From Mixophyes australis (Eukaryota > Chordata > Amphibia > Anura > Limnodynastidae), in the NCBI GenBank assembly GCA_036250195.1, contig JAVHZZ010000011.1, positions 52,211,311-52,275,310 of the forward strand: a DNA stretch of 64,000 bases. The letters are read 5' to 3'. The notes under the pieces are model-generated. The model was given only the letters and a program-made list of their open reading frames with translations, ran no database searches and was not told the origin of the DNA. Position numbers and translations under genes: made by a program. This document shows, piece after piece, positions 45,060 to 55,600 of the stretch (the first letter of the stretch is position 1; every line of letters begins with the position of its first letter).

Positions 45060-45640
45060 GGGGACTTGGCCACTTCTTAAGTGTCTGTTTATTTATTCAA
45101 ACAGCTCCCATGAACAATGTTTCTGAAGTGAACAAAAGCAATATCTGCGTGAGCTCTCTCCACAAGGCAAGAAGTTGTTTTGGAAAAGGCGAACAAAAGC
45201 CTCTTTGTTTTTTCATCCCTGGCGATTTCTGCTGGATTATCTGATCATCTTGCTGACACATCCTGCACACCAAGAGAATCCTAGAATAGATGAAAATGCT
45301 TCAGATTTATACAAAGAAAAAGAAAATGGTTTCCTCAGAGGAAGTGATCAGTCAAAGAAGTTGCACTTAGTAGAGAGATTAAGTGTGCTGCTAACAGTTT
45401 ACCTACTTTAACAGGCCTTGTCAAATCAGCCTCTTTTATCAAGATCTTTTAAATTCAATTTCTCCTCTAGGGCTTCTGCCGATGCCTTTAAAAGTTAACT
45501 TTTCTTGTGCAGTTGGTTGAAAGATGCCAGAGGCTGTTGCTAAGAGAGCGATATTTTAAACACTGAGGTCCAGTTGGGAATGTACACAAGCAGGTAATTA
45601 GTTTTAAATCCGGTGATACCAGGAAATACATTGTACTCTG
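45060..45640. promoter_or_regulatory. Candidate conserved non-coding element (speculative)
   Basis: Unique, balanced sequence with several SOX-type cores (GAACAATG near 45113, GAACAAAAG near 45131 and 45190) and a TAATTAG homeodomain core near 45596. Short frames across it carry no family motifs. No alignment is available; the call is inference. Confidence 0.25.
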
Positions 45641-46504
45641 TTCATAAGACATTTTATTGTGACTTTATTTAGCATTGCCATAAAACCTATATCCTTTTTC
45701 ATCATTTGTTTTGGATGTTGGAGTTGCTGTCACCTGGTGAAAAAAAACCATTGGTAACTTCAATCAGATTTATTTTTGAACTTCTTTTTTCGCTTTCAAT
45801 TATAATTCTGTTTAAAAGTAAGGTTTGTTACAATTATTTCTTTGAAGTCTTGTTACCACTTACCATTTTAGCATTTAAAAAAAATGCACATTTTTTGATT
45901 ATTCAGGCTATAGCACACAGATATTGATGCACACACCTGCAATTGCGTAAGAATTATTTACAAATTATTTAAAAAGTATGTATTTTTGAACTCACAGTAA
46001 ATATGTGTTTATTTGAAGTGAAAGTAGAATGTGGAAATCTTTCTCCCTGTAGCATGGTTATTCTACTTATCACGTCCTCCTTTGTGAACCGTTTAATTCA
46101 TGTAATCACATGTAAATATATATTTTTACAGCTTGAGATATAAATAATAGGTATAGTTTTTCTCATCAATTACTCATAATCCATACACTTATATACATAG
46201 GGGCTCTCACTCACCCTGTCATATCTGTGCTATGTAGGATGCTGCTCCTTCCATTATCTAACTATCAGGGGCCAAATTATTAAAGGGCAAAAATCTCAAT
46301 TGCAGGAAAAATATGTGATAACAAGAAATCAATAAGCTACAAAATTGTGACAAAAAAGTATTTTTTTCATTAAAATATTATATTTATTGTTTTAAAAAAT
46401 ACTTATTGCCATGAAAACAAGAATTTTGAGACAGTAGAGCCTGCACTATACAGATTTCTTGTTTTCTTTACTGCCTGCCACACATTATCACATTGTCTTT
46501 GTCA
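45641..46504. other. AT-rich unassigned sequence
   Basis: No recognisable gene or element before the hAT target site. Confidence 0.35.
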
Positions 46505-46512
46505 CTTGAAGC

Positions 46513-46700
46513 TAGAGATGGGCGGGTCCGGTTCTCCGAGAACCGAACCCACCCGAACTTTGGGTATCCGAGTACCGAGCTGAGCAGCTCGGTACTCTCC
46601 CGCCCATTCCGAATCCAAATCGAGGCCGAACGTCATTGTGACGTTGTCGGATCTCGGGACTCGGTTCTCGCGATACTTCAACTTTATAAATACACGCCTC
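46513..46700 (+). promoter_or_regulatory. Terminal promoter module with CRE-like palindrome and TATA box
   Basis: AACGTCATTGTGACGTT (46629-46645) is a perfect inverted repeat of TGACGTT, the core of CREB/ATF sites. TATAAATA lies about 40 bases further on (46685-46692). Further inverted phrases (GAGCTGAGCAGCTC, CGGTTCTCCGAGAACCG) precede it. The palindrome and TATA-like box are kept in the derivative at 16069-16131. Confidence 0.5.
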
Positions 46701-46859
46701 CACAGCAATCCATCGCCATTTGACAGAGGGAGAGAGCAGGGTGTAGTCATAGGCTAATTAGAGCAGGGACAGAGAATACAATATTGTTCTTGCAATTGCT
46801 CTAACCAAAATCGCTAGTGCAGAGAGGAGGATAGAGGTTTATTATTTTTTCTTCAAATT

Positions 46860-48876
46860 TGGCACTCCCCAGCGCTTTTGGGGTGTCCCCCATAATTGTG
46901 CATTAATATTTCTGGCTGTCAAAAGTCATATCTGTCAGCAGTATCTACTAAATAATTTGTAGCACACCTCAGTGTTTTTGGGGTGTCCTCCCTAATTGTG
47001 CATTAATATTTCTGGCTGTCAAAAGTCATATCTGTCAGCAGTATCTACTCAATAATTTTTAGCACTCCTCAGTGTTTTTGGGGTGTCCTCCCTAATTGTG
47101 CATTAATATTTCTGGCTGTCAAAAGTCATATCTGTCAGCAGTATCTACTCAATAATTTTTAGCACTCCTCAGTGTTTTTGGGGTGTCCTCCCTAATTGTG
47201 CATTAATATTTCTGGCTGTCAAAAGTCATATCTGTCAGCAGTATCTACTCAATAATTTTTAGCACTCCTCAGTGTTTTTGGGGTGTCCTCCCTAATTGTG
47301 CATTAATATTTCTGGCTGTCAAAAGTCATATCTGTCAGCAGTATCTACTCAATAATTTTTAGCACTCCTCAGTGTTTTTGGGGTGTCCTCCCTAATTGTG
47401 CATTAATATTTCTGGCTGTCAAAAGTCATATCTGTCAGCAGTATCTACTCAATAATTTTTAGCACTCCTCAGTGTTTTTGGGGTGTCCTCCCTAATTGTG
47501 CATTAATATTTCTGGCTGTCAAAAGTCATATCTGTCAGCAGTATCTACTCAATAATTTTTAGCACTCCTCAGTGTTTTTGGGGTGTCCTCCCTAATTGTG
47601 CATTAATATTTCTGGCTGTCAAAAGTCATATCTGTCAGCAGTATCTACTCAATAATTTTTAGCACTCCTCAGTGTTTTTGGGGTGTCCTCCCTAATTGTG
47701 CATTAATATTTCTGGCTGTCAAAAGTCATATCTGTCAGCAGTATCTACTCAATAATTTTTAGCACTCCTCAGTGTTTTTGGGGTGTCCTCCCTAATTGTG
47801 CATTAATATTTCTGGCTGTCAAAAGTCATATCTGTCAGCAGTATCTACTCAATAATTTTTAGCACTCCTCAGTGTTTTTGGGGTGTCCTCCCTAATTGTG
47901 CATTAATATTTCTGGCTGTCAAAAGTCATATCTGTCAGCAGTATCTACTCAATAATTTTTAGCACTCCTCAGTGTTTTTGGGGTGTCCTCCCTAATTGTG
48001 CATTAATATTTCTGGCTGTCAAAAGTCATATCTGTCAGCAGTATCTACTCAATAATTTTTAGCACTCCTCAGTGTTTTTGGGGTGTCCTCCCTAATTGTG
48101 CATTAATATTTCTGGCTGTCAAAAGTCATATCTGTCAGCAGTATCTACTCAATAATTTTTAGCACTCCTCAGTGTTTTTGGGGTGTCCTCCCTAATTGTG
48201 CATTAATATTTCTGGCTGTCAAAAGTCATATCTGTCAGCAGTATCTACTCAATAATTTTTAGCACTCCTCAGTGTTTTTGGGGTGTCCTCCCTAATTGTG
48301 CATTAATATTTCTGGCTGTCAAAAGTCATATCTGTCAGCAGTATCTACTCAATAATTTTTAGCACTCCTCAGTGTTTTTGGGGTGTCCTCCCTAATTGTG
48401 CATTAATATTTCTGGCTGTCAAAAGTCATATCTGTCAGCAGTATCTACTCAATAATTTTTAGCACTCCTCAGTGTTTTTGGGGTGTCCTCCCTAATTGTG
48501 CATTAATATTTCTGGCTGTCAAAAGTCATATCTGTCAGCAGTATCTACTCAATAATTTTTAGCACTCCTCAGTGTTTTTGGGGTGTCCTCCCTAATTGTG
48601 CATTAATATTTCTGGCTGTCAAAAGTCATATCTGTCAGCAGTATCTACTCAATAATTTTTAGCACTCCTCAGTGTTTTTGGGGTGTCCTCCCTAATTGTG
48701 CATTAATATTTCTGGCTGTCAAAAGTCATATCTGTCAGCAGTATCTACTCAATAATTTTTAGCACTCCTCAGTGTTTTTGGGGTGTCCTCCCTAATTGTG
48801 CATTAATATTTCTGGCTGTCAAAAGTCATAACTGTCAGCAGAATCTACTAAATAATTTTTAGCACTCCCCAGTGGT
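46860..48876 (+). repeat. 5' minisatellite of the complete hAT, 100 bp x 20
   Basis: Exact 100-base period from about 46882 to 48876, ending ~10 bases before the transposase ATG. The units beginning GTATCTACTC at 47041 through 48741 (18 units) look identical to the base; only the first two and the last differ. The unit contains TTTTTGGGGTGTCCTCCCT, TTTCTGGCTGTCAAAAGTCA and CTGTCAGCAGTATCTACT. It has no unique spacers and no coding frame. Confidence 0.98.
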
Positions 48877-48887
48877 TTGCGCTCAGA

Positions 48888-51881
48888 ATGGATTCAAAGC
48901 AGTCCACATATGATCTAAATGAGCAACCAGGTTCTGTCACCAGTCCTGATGTTAGTGTTCCCAGTACGTCATCTGGCCAAGGCGATGTCAAACAACAGAG
49001 TGTTTTCAAATTAGTGCAAAAAACAAAAACCAAAAAAAAATTTACTGTATTGAAGCGAAAAAGAAGTGTAACTGAGCAAAAGTTAAGTGACGATAAAAAA
49101 AAAATTGCAAGCATGCCATTCTACACACGCAGTGGCAAAGAGAGAATGAGGCCTTCACCTTTGGCTATTAGTGGCAGATCCCAAAAAGTTACCCAGCCTA
49201 CAATTGGTGCACAACTACTGTTACGCGTCAAAGCTGAGCTGCAAGATAACAGTGAGGCATTACAGGAGAATATTTGCTCTGATTCACAAATGACAACAAT
49301 CCCTGTGGAGAGTCCATCCAACAGTGGGATGTCTAATCGTGAGCATTCTGCTGATGTGTGCCTTAATAGCCCGAGTGTAGCCGGTGATACCCAAATTGAG
49401 GATGCCACTTTGGAATTAGAAGAGGATGAGGGGGAGATTTGTGTAGGCGACGAGGGCGCTAATGAGGATGTTGATGAGGATGAGGTTGTTTGTGTAAGTC
49501 CTGCACCAGTGGCAGCAGTTCTGGCACGTGACAAGAAAAAGGCCATTGTCATGCCTGGGCATAAAACAAAAAAATCCACTTCTTATGTGTGGAATTATTT
49601 CTACCCAAATCCAGACAACAATTGTATAGCCATTTGTAGTGTATGTGAAGCCACAGTCAGTCGAGGGAGGGACCTTAACCATCTTGGAACCTCGTCTATG
49701 TTACGCCATTTAATGAGAGTTCATGGCAAAGTGTTGGGAAAAGCTGAAAGTTCTTCCCAAAAGAATACAAGCACTCCCTCATCAGCTAAGACCCTCCGCT
49801 CACCGACATACCGACGGCTACAAAATACACCCACCACACCATCCTCATCAATATCCTCAGTAGCGCTCGGAGTTAGCCCGGCATCCCACTTAAGGCTGGA
49901 TGACTCCGGCACTATTATTGATTCCTCTGAAGAAAGCGTTAGTCCTGCTGCTGCTGTTGCTGCTGCTGGGGGTGAATCGTCATCCCAGAGGCAGGTGAAT
50001 AAAATGAGCAGTCCTACATTTCAGCAATTAACTGTGAAACAATCATTTGCGAGGGGAAGCAAATATGACAGCAGTCACCCAGTCGCCAAGCGAATCACAG
50101 ACGCCATGGCTGCAATGTTAGTGTTAGATCTGCGTCCAATCTCCACAATAAACGCAGCTGGTTTTTCACAGTTAATTGAGGTTTTGTGTCCGCGTTACAG
50201 AATTCCATCGCGACACCATTTCTCCCGTAAAGCTATTCCACAACTATACCAAAAAGTGTGTAAAAATGTAGAGATTGCGCTGAAAAATGCCATACTGCCC
50301 ACTGTTCACTTAACCACAGATATGTGGACAAGTGGAAGTGGCCAAACCAAAGACTATATGACTGTGACAGCCCACTGGGTTGGTCATTCACCTTCACCAG
50401 CAGGAACAGCAGCAGCATGTACACCACTACGTAACATTTGTCACAGGCAGGCCACTCTTTGTATCACCGGCTTCACTAACAGGCATACGGCTGACAATTT
50501 GTTACGCAAACTGAGAGATGTGATTGATGCATGGCTTATACCACTCGGACTCTCCCCAGGGTATGTCATTTCAGATAACGCCAACAATATAGTGCGAGCA
50601 TTACAGCTGGGTGATTTCCAACATATTCCCTGTTTTGCTCACACCATCAACTTGGTGGTGCAGAGCTTCCTACGAAATAACCGTGAGGTGCAGGAGATGC
50701 TTTCGGTGGCCCGTAAAATTTCAGGCCATTTCAGGCATTCAGCCACAGCATGTAGGAGATTACAGCAGCTCCAAGAGCAGTTTAACTTGCCCTGCCACCA
50801 ACTTAAGCAAGAGGTGGTAACTCGGTGGAATTCCACCCTGTACATGCTTCAGAGGATGGAGGAACAGCGCAAAGCCATCCAAGCATATTGCACAAGTCAT
50901 GACATTGGGAAAGGAGGGGGGATGTATTTCACTCTTGCACAGTGGGGAATCCTTTCAGTGCTGTGCAAGGTGCTGAAACCATTTGAAGTTGTGACATGTG
51001 AGGTCAGTGCAGACTCTGCTAGTTTGAGCCAAGTCATTCCTTTAATTAGACTATTGGAAAAGCAGCTTGAGAAAATGAAGGAGGAGCTGAAAGCAAGCAA
51101 TTCAGCAAAGTATGTTGGCCTTGTCGATCAAGTACTTAATTCGCTTCACAATGATCCTCGAGTTATTAAGATCTTGAACTCGGATCAGTACGTTTTGGCC
51201 ACTGTGCTTGATCCAAGGTTTAAAACCTACATTGAGTCTTTACTTGTAAATGAGCGAGATGTGAACTTTTGCAAGGAGCTATTGCTCAGCAAGTTGGCCG
51301 CTGAACTGGGCCTCGGCTTGACGATGTGTCCTCCTTCACTTTCTCAAGCTGTTGCTCGTAAAAAATTAAATTTCCAAAAAAGAAGCAGGGAAGACACAGG
51401 GGGCAGACCAGAACAATTTAACATCTGGGCTGGTTTGAAGGATTTTTCAAAAAAATGTGTCACTTTGCCCATAACTCCATCCAATATGAGTATAAACATG
51501 CAAAGGATGGTGGAGGATTACTTTCAAGAGGTAGTTGATATGGAAATGTCAGACAGTCCCTTTCCTTACTGGGAAGAAAAGCAGGCCATTTGGAAACCCA
51601 TGTACAAACTTGCTTTGCAATACCTAAGCTGCCCACCCTCCAGTGTGTACTCTGAACGAGTGTTCAGCACAGCAGGGAACTTAGTCAGTGATCGCCGTAG
51701 AAGGTTACTTCCCAAAAATGTGGAGAAAATGATGTTTATAAAAATGAACTACATCTTCCACGAGGAAGGCCTTCACCATCCAAGACATCCAAGCACTGAC
51801 TGTTCTCTAATGGCGGATTCAAGCGGCGATGAATTGATAGTCTGTGATGATGACGTACACACTGATGAGGGTGAGGATTAA
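48888..51881 (+). CDS. hAT transposase with BED zinc finger (997 aa, intact)
   Basis: Cut-and-paste transposase that should bind the element ends in the nucleus and excise it. N-terminal region: basic segment KTKTKKKFTVLKRKRS (about 45-60, likely nuclear localisation) and an acidic stretch 175-200. The BED finger spans about 229-279 (W235; C250, C253, H274, H279). A Ser/Pro-rich linker follows to about 395. The RNase H-like catalytic core has D478 in LTTDMWTS and D563 in VISDNANNIV, with the insertion-domain motifs CFAHTINLV (582-590) and TRWNST (645-650). The C-terminal hAT dimerisation block PPSSVYSERVFSTAGNLVSD (916-935) carries E923, the expected third catalytic residue. An acidic tail ends the protein. 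No stop or frameshift interrupts it, and the ATG is also the start in the truncated copy at 17127. Introns are not needed. It resembles ZBED-type hAT proteins; activity is untested. Confidence 0.95.
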   Translation: MDSKQSTYDLNEQPGSVTSPDVSVPSTSSGQGDVKQQSVFKLVQKTKTKKKFTVLKRKRSVTEQKLSDDKKKIASMPFYTRSGKERMRPSPLAISGRSQKVTQPTIGAQLLLRVKAELQDNSEALQENICSDSQMTTIPVESPSNSGMSNREHSADVCLNSPSVAGDTQIEDATLELEEDEGEICVGDEGANEDVDEDEVVCVSPAPVAAVLARDKKKAIVMPGHKTKKSTSYVWNYFYPNPDNNCIAICSVCEATVSRGRDLNHLGTSSMLRHLMRVHGKVLGKAESSSQKNTSTPSSAKTLRSPTYRRLQNTPTTPSSSISSVALGVSPASHLRLDDSGTIIDSSEESVSPAAAVAAAGGESSSQRQVNKMSSPTFQQLTVKQSFARGSKYDSSHPVAKRITDAMAAMLVLDLRPISTINAAGFSQLIEVLCPRYRIPSRHHFSRKAIPQLYQKVCKNVEIALKNAILPTVHLTTDMWTSGSGQTKDYMTVTAHWVGHSPSPAGTAAACTPLRNICHRQATLCITGFTNRHTADNLLRKLRDVIDAWLIPLGLSPGYVISDNANNIVRALQLGDFQHIPCFAHTINLVVQSFLRNNREVQEMLSVARKISGHFRHSATACRRLQQLQEQFNLPCHQLKQEVVTRWNSTLYMLQRMEEQRKAIQAYCTSHDIGKGGGMYFTLAQWGILSVLCKVLKPFEVVTCEVSADSASLSQVIPLIRLLEKQLEKMKEELKASNSAKYVGLVDQVLNSLHNDPRVIKILNSDQYVLATVLDPRFKTYIESLLVNERDVNFCKELLLSKLAAELGLGLTMCPPSLSQAVARKKLNFQKRSREDTGGRPEQFNIWAGLKDFSKKCVTLPITPSNMSINMQRMVEDYFQEVVDMEMSDSPFPYWEEKQAIWKPMYKLALQYLSCPPSSVYSERVFSTAGNLVSDRRRRLLPKNVEKMMFIKMNYIFHEEGLHHPRHPSTDCSLMADSSGDELIVCDDDVHTDEGED

Positions 51882-52019
51882 GCTGAAGATGATGCCGATA
51901 ACATCTTTTTAAAACTTTCTATGTAAGTGTAGGGTGCAATCTACCCCCAAAGAGGAAAGGGACTTGTGGCATTTCCATATCACATACCATCTTGAAAGGC
52001 TGCTGTTAGGGCAATTTAT

Positions 52020-52750
52020 CCTTAAGGGTAGGGTGTCATAGACAGAGTGACCCTAAACTGGCTTTGTCCATTTTTCATAATATTGTACAGTCTATAATGG
52101 CTGAATTTTTGGGTATTTTATACAAGTGGAGGGGGGCCTAGAGAGACAGAGTGACCCCAAACTGTCTTTCTCCATGTCAATTAATATTGTACAGTCTATA
52201 ATGGCTGAATTTTTTAGTATTTTATACAAGTGGAGGGAGGCCTAGAGAGACAGAAACCAAACTGGCTTTCTCCATGTCAATTAATATTGTACAGTCTATA
52301 ATGGCTGAATTTTTTGGTATTTTATACAAGTGGAGGGGGGCCTAGAGAGACAGAGTGACCCCAAACTGTCTTTCTCCATGTCAATTAATATTGTACAGTC
52401 TATAATGGCTGAATTTTTTAGTATTTTATACAAGTGGAGGGGGGCCTTGAGAGACAGAAACCAAACTGGCTTTCTCCATGTCAATTAATATTGTACAGTC
52501 TATAATGGCTGAATTTTTTGGTATTTTATACAAGTGGAGGGGGGCCTTGAGAGACAGAAACCAAACTGGCTTTCTCCATGTCAATTAATATTGTACAGTC
52601 TATAATGGCTGAATTTTTTGGTATTTTATACAAGTGGAGGGGGGCCTTGAGAGACAGAAACCAAACTGGCTTTCTCCATGTCAATTAATATTGTACAGTC
52701 TATAATGGCTGAATTTTTTGTTTTTTTAAAAAAGTGGAGGGGGGCCTATA
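52020..52750 (+). repeat. 3' minisatellite of the complete hAT, ~102 bp x 7
   Basis: Seven units marked by ACAGTCTATAATGGCTGAAT (near 52087, 52191, 52288, 52395, 52495, 52598 and 52696). Each ends TACAAGTGGAGGGGGGCCT. Two variant types alternate (GAGTGACCCCAAACTG versus GAAACCAAACTGG). It is homologous to the 3' array of the derivative. Confidence 0.9.
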
Positions 52751-53035
52751 GAGACAGAAAGCAAACTGTCTTTTTCCATTTCTTTACATATTTAACTATA
52801 AGTGTAGGGTGTAATATACATTCAAAGACGATGGCTGCATTGCCAATATGCATAGATGGAGAGGAAGACAATCTGTTTTGTGTGTAGAATAAATGAAGGC
52901 CTACCAACGAAGAATTAAACAGTTTTTTTGGATGATTTATTACCTCAACAATTAGATTACTTATCTCTAAAACAGTTGGAGCACTAAATTGGGTTATTTT
53001 AGGCACAAAAACATGTATTTTCCAACAAAATAGCA

Positions 53036-53172
53036 AAACAAAACCAAACAAAACCAAAACCAAAACACGCAATGGCGGTTTTGCAAAACCAAAACCAAAA
53101 CCAAAACACGACGGTAATCCAGATCCAAAACCGAATCCAAAACCAAAACACGGGGGTCAGTGACCATCTCTA
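53036..53172 (+). repeat. CCAAAA-rich inner 3' terminus of the hAT element
   Basis: Repeats of AAAACC with CACG punctuation up to the terminal GTCAGTGACCATCTCTA. The same block is present at 18616-18744 and, reversed, at 5517-5635 and 61947-62035. Confidence 0.85.
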
Positions 53173-53180
53173 CTTGAAGC

Positions 53181-54450
53181 ACTGTTCTCATTAATGTAAT
53201 AATACAAGTGCACAAACCACTGCCTCCTGCATGATCGGCACACTCATCCCCTGCTGCTGTGTTTAATCTGATGTAAAAGATAACAAACATTTTGTGGAAG
53301 AGTGGGAGGTGCCAAAAAAGTGTATTATAAATTGTGCCTCCACTATGAAATAATAAGTGTTGCCACTGTCATAATTGATTATTCCTTTTGTTAGCATTCA
53401 AATTATATTGCCGCTTATATTAATTATAAAATATTACTCTATTAAGTTATTTATGAATTATTCTTGCCCCCTTAATCATTAATACTGCTTACCCCATAAT
53501 GTATAAGGTAATGGTATCTCCTCTTATGTTATCAATGCTATTTGTGCAATCTTGCCATCAGAACCAGCTCTACTTTTCTGGCACTGTGGTTTTAAAAAAA
53601 TACTGCTGCATAAATCTCACGCTTTGATTGTAAAGCAGTTTTTTATGAGTTTGCCCTTCTCTGCATGACAGTTTTCAATTCACAGAAAAAACGCAATTTT
53701 CACAAATCGCAATACATTTCCCGATTAGACTTTACTTTAAGTAGACCATTGATTATTTTTGTGAGTGCAATTTCAGTAGAATGTTGCAGACAGAACACTG
53801 ATTGCAAGAAATGGAATAAGATAAGAGAAAATTAGATAGGTAGTGGCACACAAGCAACTCAAACAGTTGGAGGGAAGTGGGAGCAAAAAGGGTGTAACTG
53901 TAGAGAGAGTCATGGTTGAGAGCTGTTTCTTAGGATTGGTGAGATGAGTGCATTTTTAAGGGAAATGGAAATGTGCTAGTGGAGATGGACAGGTCAAAGA
54001 GGTGAGCTTGATGTGAGTGTTTCGGGGAGATGGATCATAGAGGTTAGGAGGGAATAGAGTTAAATGGGCAGATTGTAGGGTTTAATGATGAGTTCAGTGC
54101 AGATATTTCATCTTTGGTTACTGGAAAAAAAGTACTGAGGGAGTATTGTGGAGTGTAGGAAAAGGTGGGGCGTGCAGGATTTGGCATGAGGAAATAACTT
54201 GTCAAATGGTGTTGATTTTGTCTTTAGTAGCAAGATCATGGGCTGTGATGAAAAAGGGGAAGGAGGTGGTTGTGGGCAGAGATGTGACCTGAGTGTGACA
54301 AAGAGGCAATGGGTGTTAAATATATGTTAAGTATATTGTAAATATATGACCTGTCAGAGCCTGGCAGGAAGTGAGGTCTTTGAATAGACATGCTGTGAAG
54401 TTCCTGTTCTCTGTTCTGCATTTTAGTTTTATATGTCATGCTGAGTAAAC
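53181..54450. other. Unassigned sequence, possible antisense LINE fragment
   Basis: AT-rich, then a G/A-rich stretch (53820-54330) whose texture resembles antisense LINE sequence. No protein motif could be secured. Confidence 0.25.
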
Positions 54451-54454
54451 CCAT

Positions 54455-55600
54455 TGGACCTGATTCATTAGGGCACGCATTTTGGGCACATCTTGTATTT
54501 AGAATGTGACGGCCGTGTATAGGCTTTGCATGTGGCTGAATTCATCAACCCATGTATTTAAATGCCCCCTCATTTCACAGAAACTAGCACTAGGTGAACC
54601 AGCTGAAGTTGTTGGCACTATAGCATGGAGTCACATGGCAGGGTTCTCCCTGCCATGATAACAAACCAACCCTAGGCTGTTCAGCATGGGCTGCATTCCC
54701 TTGGGAGTGAGGTCTGCAAAAAAAATTGTGCATCTTCCTCCCAGGGAGACCCTGTAGAGGGATTTCCATGACAGAGTGGGAAACCCCCCTGCAGTATAAA
54801 TAGACCTCGCCTCTGTTTTTATTTCATTCTGCAACGGATGGTCTTCCATAGAAGACTATAGTGTGGTCGTTGTTGAGGGTTTCTTGTTTTGCCAAGCCAG
54901 ATCTTACTGGAATATTTTGGTGTCACTGCGACTGAAGAAAGAAGATTTTTTTCAATCACATGGAATATTTTTTATTTTTTTTGTACCACTCCAGGACCAG
55001 AAATGCTATTTTGTTGGACAGCAACAGGACCTTTGGAATATTATGGTTTTTGGTATGGTTTTTCTCAAGCCTAATGGAGTGAAAGTTTACAAGATTGGAT
55101 CCCTTACAGATGAAGACATTGGATTGTAAGTATATGGTGTTTTGTGATTTTTTTCGATAAAGCAATGTGGTATAAAAGAGGTATGTGGATTATTTTAGTT
55201 AGTTTTTTTATTGTTATTAATGTAATGTGGTTTCAGAGAGGGTTGTGTATTTTATTTAAATTTTACTTTGTGGCACTATAAGGCTTAGTGAAACATGGGT
55301 GTCAGGGCATATTGGTACTTGTGGTTCTCCAAGTAACAGAATACCCTGGCTGCCATGGGTATGCAAGGGCTTGTAGTTCTACAAGCACCAGCATGCCCAG
55401 ACTGTTAATGCAGTCTGGGCTGGCAGGGACTTACAGTTCCACAAACAAAATTATGTTGTTTTCAATTTTCTATACCCACTGCCTCAGGGGTGTAGGGAAA
55501 GCCCTAGTGTTTTCAGCACGGGCTGAATATCCCTGGGGGAGAGGGTGGGCTCCCTAGTGAATTCAAGTATGGCACTGAGTTGAACTAATGTACAGCTAAT
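54455..55600. other. Possible interspersed element with TATA-like box and hairpins
   Basis: Starts near GACCTGATTCATTAG (54467), similar to the large TIR element end. TATAAATAG lies at 54796. Two strong palindromes follow: GCTTGTAG-TT-CTACAAGC (55369-55386) and CCCAGACTG-TTAATG-CAGTCTGGG (55396-55419). No coding homology and no TSD were found. Confidence 0.3.

Larger units (their letters stand above)
46513..53172 (+). mobile_element. Complete hAT transposon (6660 bp) with perfect TSD
   Basis: The 8-bp TSD CTTGAAGC occurs at 46505-46512 and 53173-53180. The element starts TAGAGATGGGCGGGTCCGG and ends GGTCAGTGACCATCTCTA; the shared inverted terminus is TAGAGATGG (9 bp). Order inside: promoter module, 20-unit 100-bp array, open transposase frame, 3' array of about seven ~102-bp units, a polyadenylation signal (AATAAA at 52888) and a CCAAAA-rich inner terminus. 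Termini, TSD length and transposase all agree on hAT, probably near the Ac branch. Clean TSDs and an open frame suggest a recent insertion. Confidence 0.95.

Noticed and set aside
45175..45411. 78-codon open frame as a host exon
   Set aside because: No acceptor/donor pair fits and no domain is recognised; kept only as a possible non-coding element.
46860..48876. Regular array resembling a CRISPR locus
   Set aside because: The whole 100-base period repeats with no unique spacers, it lies inside a hAT element, and the context is vertebrate.
53036..53150. Interstitial telomere
   Set aside because: Vertebrate telomeres are TTAGGG; this is AAAACC sequence placed at hAT ends in four copies.
54863..55129. 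88-codon open frame following a TATA-like box
   Set aside because: No similarity to a known family and biased composition; it probably lies in an interspersed repeat.
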